NCBI RefSeq assembly: GCF_024614185.1
Contig: NZ_JAHTLF010000015.1
Coordinates: 248,001 to 312,000, forward strand
Source of the DNA: Nocardioides carbamazepini
GTDB taxonomy: Bacteria > Actinomycetota > Actinomycetes > Propionibacteriales > Nocardioidaceae
Length of the DNA: 64,000 bases
Reading direction: 5' to 3'
Both the position numbers and the translations under genes were made by a program. The notes under the pieces were generated by a model that was given only the letters and a program-made list of their open reading frames with translations, did not search any database and was not told where the DNA came from. Numbering within the stretch: the first letter of the stretch is position 1; every line of letters starts with the position of its first letter. This document shows positions 62,266-64,000 of this stretch, one piece after another.

Positions 62266-62807
62266 TCCCCCATGATCCACCGCACGTCCCACCGGTGGTG
62301 CACGAGGTCGTGCAGGTGGTAGCGCCCGAGCGTGTCGACGGTGAAGACACTGCCGTTGCTGCGCCGGCCCGGGCGGTCCCAGGCGTCGTCGGGGACCCGG
62401 TCGTAGGCGTCCGCGGCGGCCGCGGCGGCCGCCAGCAGGTCCGGTACGACGTCCGCGACCCGCTGCTCGTCGTACCGCTCCGTCACGGCGGCCTCGTCCT
62501 GGTCCCAGTTCTCGAACCGGGGATCCTCCTCGGCGAGCATCTGCTCGACGCGGCCCACGAAGACCCGGTTCACGTCGCGCACGTGGCAGCCGTACTCGAG
62601 GGGCGACCAGACGGTGGGGGCGGGACGCGCGGCGGCCCGTGGATCGGCCAGTGCAGCGGCCCAGAAGTCGGCGTTGTCGCGGATGCCGGTGCCGAGGCTC
62701 GCGCGCTCGACGCCCGTGGCGTCGAACCGGCACTCCGAGCAGGGGCGCCGCAGCACCCAGGTCCAGTCCTTGGTGTCGGGCGCGATGACGACGCTCTCGT
62801 TGGTCAC
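62262..62807 (-). CDS. DinB/YfiT-like metal-binding protein
   Basis: 181 aa from GTG at 62807. The four-helix DinB_2 fold has His ligand candidates in LEYGCHVRDVNRVF and LHDLVHHRWDV. CSECRF near the N-terminus is typical of one actinobacterial subgroup. DinB_2 members include thiol S-transferases and metal hydrolases; no activity can be assigned. Confidence 0.82.
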   Translation of the reverse strand: MTNESVVIAPDTKDWTWVLRRPCSECRFDATGVERASLGTGIRDNADFWAAALADPRAAARPAPTVWSPLEYGCHVRDVNRVFVGRVEQMLAEEDPRFENWDQDEAAVTERYDEQRVADVVPDLLAAAAAAADAYDRVPDDAWDRPGRRSNGSVFTVDTLGRYHLHDLVHHRWDVRWIMGE

Positions 62808-62882
62808 GGGGTCATCCTCGGGGGCCGGGCACCGCGCCACGAGCGGGGATCCGGTCAATCGCCGTCGAGGACCTGCCAGGTG

Positions 62883-63845
62883 TCAGTCCCGGCGCCGCAG
62901 CCGCGCGACCAGTCGCGCCCGGCGCTCGGACATCCGGCTCCACACCGCCTGCTGGAAGGCGAGGGTCAGCCAGCCGGCGACGGCCATGCCGGAGATGTTG
63001 AGCAGCAGCTGCAGGACGCTGCCCCGGATCTCGTCGGGAACGCCGAACGCGAGGCCCAGCGCGACATTGCCGGCCGCGGGAATGGTGGTGACGGAGATGA
63101 AGACGCCCGACAGGCCACCGACCTTCGCCGAGGTGAGGGAGAGCGCGCCGGCGGCGGCCGCGACGACCGCCACGATGAAGGACCACTTGTCCGGGGCGTA
63201 GATGAACCCGGTCGCCGGTCGGGGCGCCGTCACCATGTCGAGCGTGATCCAGCCCAGCCACCGGCCGACGAGCGCACCCACCGTCGCCACCGCGATGGCG
63301 ACACCGAAGCCGATCACGAGCGACCGCGCGGCGAAGCGGAGGAGGGACGGCCGGCGGCGGACCAGTGCCAGGCCCAGAGCGGCGATCGGGACGAACTCCG
63401 GGCCGAGCACCATCGCTCCGATCACCAGGATCTGGGAGTCGAGGAGGATCGCGATGCTCGCGATGAGCGTCGCCAGGCTCATGAAGGTCAGGAACGTCCA
63501 GTTGAGCTCGGACTCCTCGTATGCGCGCTGGGTGACGTCGGCCCAGACGACGGAGTCGGCGGAGGAGCCCGGAGTGCGGCGCTCGGCGTCGAGCCCCGCC
63601 TGCGACAGCCAGGTCGACACGGGCACGACATGGATCGACCCCTCCGTCGGGACGCCGATCTTCCGCAGTGCGTCGACGACGTCGTTCACCGCCTCCCGCG
63701 GCAGGTCCGCCTCGACGAGGTCCCCCTCGGGCACGAGGGCGGCCCCGCGGACGCAGGTCAGGCTGGTGACCGCCGGGTCGCCGCGCAGCGCGTCGAGGAC
63801 GGCCGCGGTCAGGTTCCTCGGGGAGGTGATCCGGAGATGCTGCAC
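62883..63845 (-). CDS. DUF389 membrane protein
   Basis: 320 aa from GTG at 63845 (GCAGGG about 7 nt upstream); an earlier GTG at 63884 is possible. The N-terminal half is soluble; the C-terminal half has six or more hydrophobic segments with DUF389 signatures [23 protein letters not shown] and [21 protein letters not shown]. Unknown function. Follows the partial gene at the window end by a 69-bp gap. Confidence 0.87.
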   Translation of the reverse strand: MQHLRITSPRNLTAAVLDALRGDPAVTSLTCVRGAALVPEGDLVEADLPREAVNDVVDALRKIGVPTEGSIHVVPVSTWLSQAGLDAERRTPGSSADSVVWADVTQRAYEESELNWTFLTFMSLATLIASIAILLDSQILVIGAMVLGPEFVPIAALGLALVRRRPSLLRFAARSLVIGFGVAIAVATVGALVGRWLGWITLDMVTAPRPATGFIYAPDKWSFIVAVVAAAAGALSLTSAKVGGLSGVFISVTTIPAAGNVALGLAFGVPDEIRGSVLQLLLNISGMAVAGWLTLAFQQAVWSRMSERRARLVARLRRRD

Positions 63846-63914
63846 GGTCGAACCCTGCCACCCCGAGCCGCCCGAACCCGGCACCTCGACCGGACGGACC
63901 TGGCGCCCGTCGGG

Positions 63915-64000
63915 TCAGGCGCTCCAGGTGCGCGCGACGAGAGGGACACCGGGCCGGTAGGCGAGGTGCACGTGCGTGGGCGCGTCGAGGAGGGTCAGGT
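63915..64000 (-). CDS. Partial gene, C-terminus only
   Basis: Only the final 27 codons are visible; the frame ends in VHLAYRPGVPLVARTWSA and a stop at 63915. Too short to name. The 69 bp to the DUF389 gene hold no recognised terminator. Confidence 0.5.
   Translation of the reverse strand, partial: LTLLDAPTHVHLAYRPGVPLVARTWSA

Noticed and set aside
1..64000. CRISPR arrays, rRNA genes or transposases
   Set aside because: No regularly spaced repeats, rRNA-like sequence or DDE/HUH transposase motifs were found.

Overview
The window is about 64 kb of very GC-rich DNA with actinobacterial gene content and order (pgsA-type CDP-alcohol transferase, ruvCAB, yajC-secD-secF, apt, rel, recA-recX, GTG starts, 4-bp GTGA/ATGA overlaps, SOS boxes of the CGAAC-N4-GTTCG type). 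It most resembles a Nocardioides-like member of the Propionibacteriales. That placement is inferred from gene content, not from a search.

Layout. 1-4.0 kb: peptide/nickel-type ABC importer operon (permease, lipoprotein binding protein, partial second permease), leftward. 4.1-8.0 kb: leftward aspS, hisS and a metallo-beta-lactamase hydrolase joined by GTGA overlaps; a divergent DUF349 gene follows. 9.3-18.9 kb: a long leftward housekeeping run transcribed yebC, ruvC, ruvA, ruvB, yajC, secD, secF, apt, rel. 18.9-29.3 kb: the conserved thrS-HIT-pgsA-pdxS-pdxT neighbourhood, split by a 3.6-kb cassette of two SipW-like signal peptidases, two SipW-type surface proteins and one LPXTG protein; one peptidase is fused to its own substrate-like domain. 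29.5-35.7 kb: Dps, excalibur protein, methyltransferase, tRNA-Val, flavin monooxygenase with divergent GAF regulator, and a class IV aminotransferase.

35.8-42.2 kb: a tRNA Gly-Cys-Val operon followed by a genomic island or decayed element (DUF6907-like genes, a frameshifted ParB-like gene, a MerR/DUF433-DUF5615 toxin-antitoxin-like pair, orphan membrane proteins, about 1 kb of gene-poor DNA). 42.2-50.2 kb: YccF, a small protein under a perfect LexA-type palindrome, a K+ channel, a YihY protein, and dctA divergent from a DcuS/DcuR-like two-component pair. 50.3-55.6 kb: glyA, then a sulfur-assimilation operon (leader peptide, sulfite reductase, zinc ribbon, cysH, CbiX chelatase). 55.7-58.5 kb: a DUF3037/HipA-like pair, PPK2, an extreme G/C homopolymer tract, and a copper chaperone divergent from a CDGSH protein around a CsoR-like operator. 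58.5-64 kb: phosphoribosyltransferase, recX, recA with SOS box, an MFS transporter, DUF3046, a DinB-like protein, DUF389 and a partial gene.

Functional threads. DNA repair and SOS: ruvCAB, recA/recX and an orphan SOS gene share the same LexA-type operator. Translation and stringent response: aspS, hisS, thrS, rel. Protein export: SecDF/YajC plus the SipW cassette. Sulfate reduction with siroheme insertion: sir, cysH, cbiX. Vitamin B6 synthesis: pdxS and pdxT, here separated.
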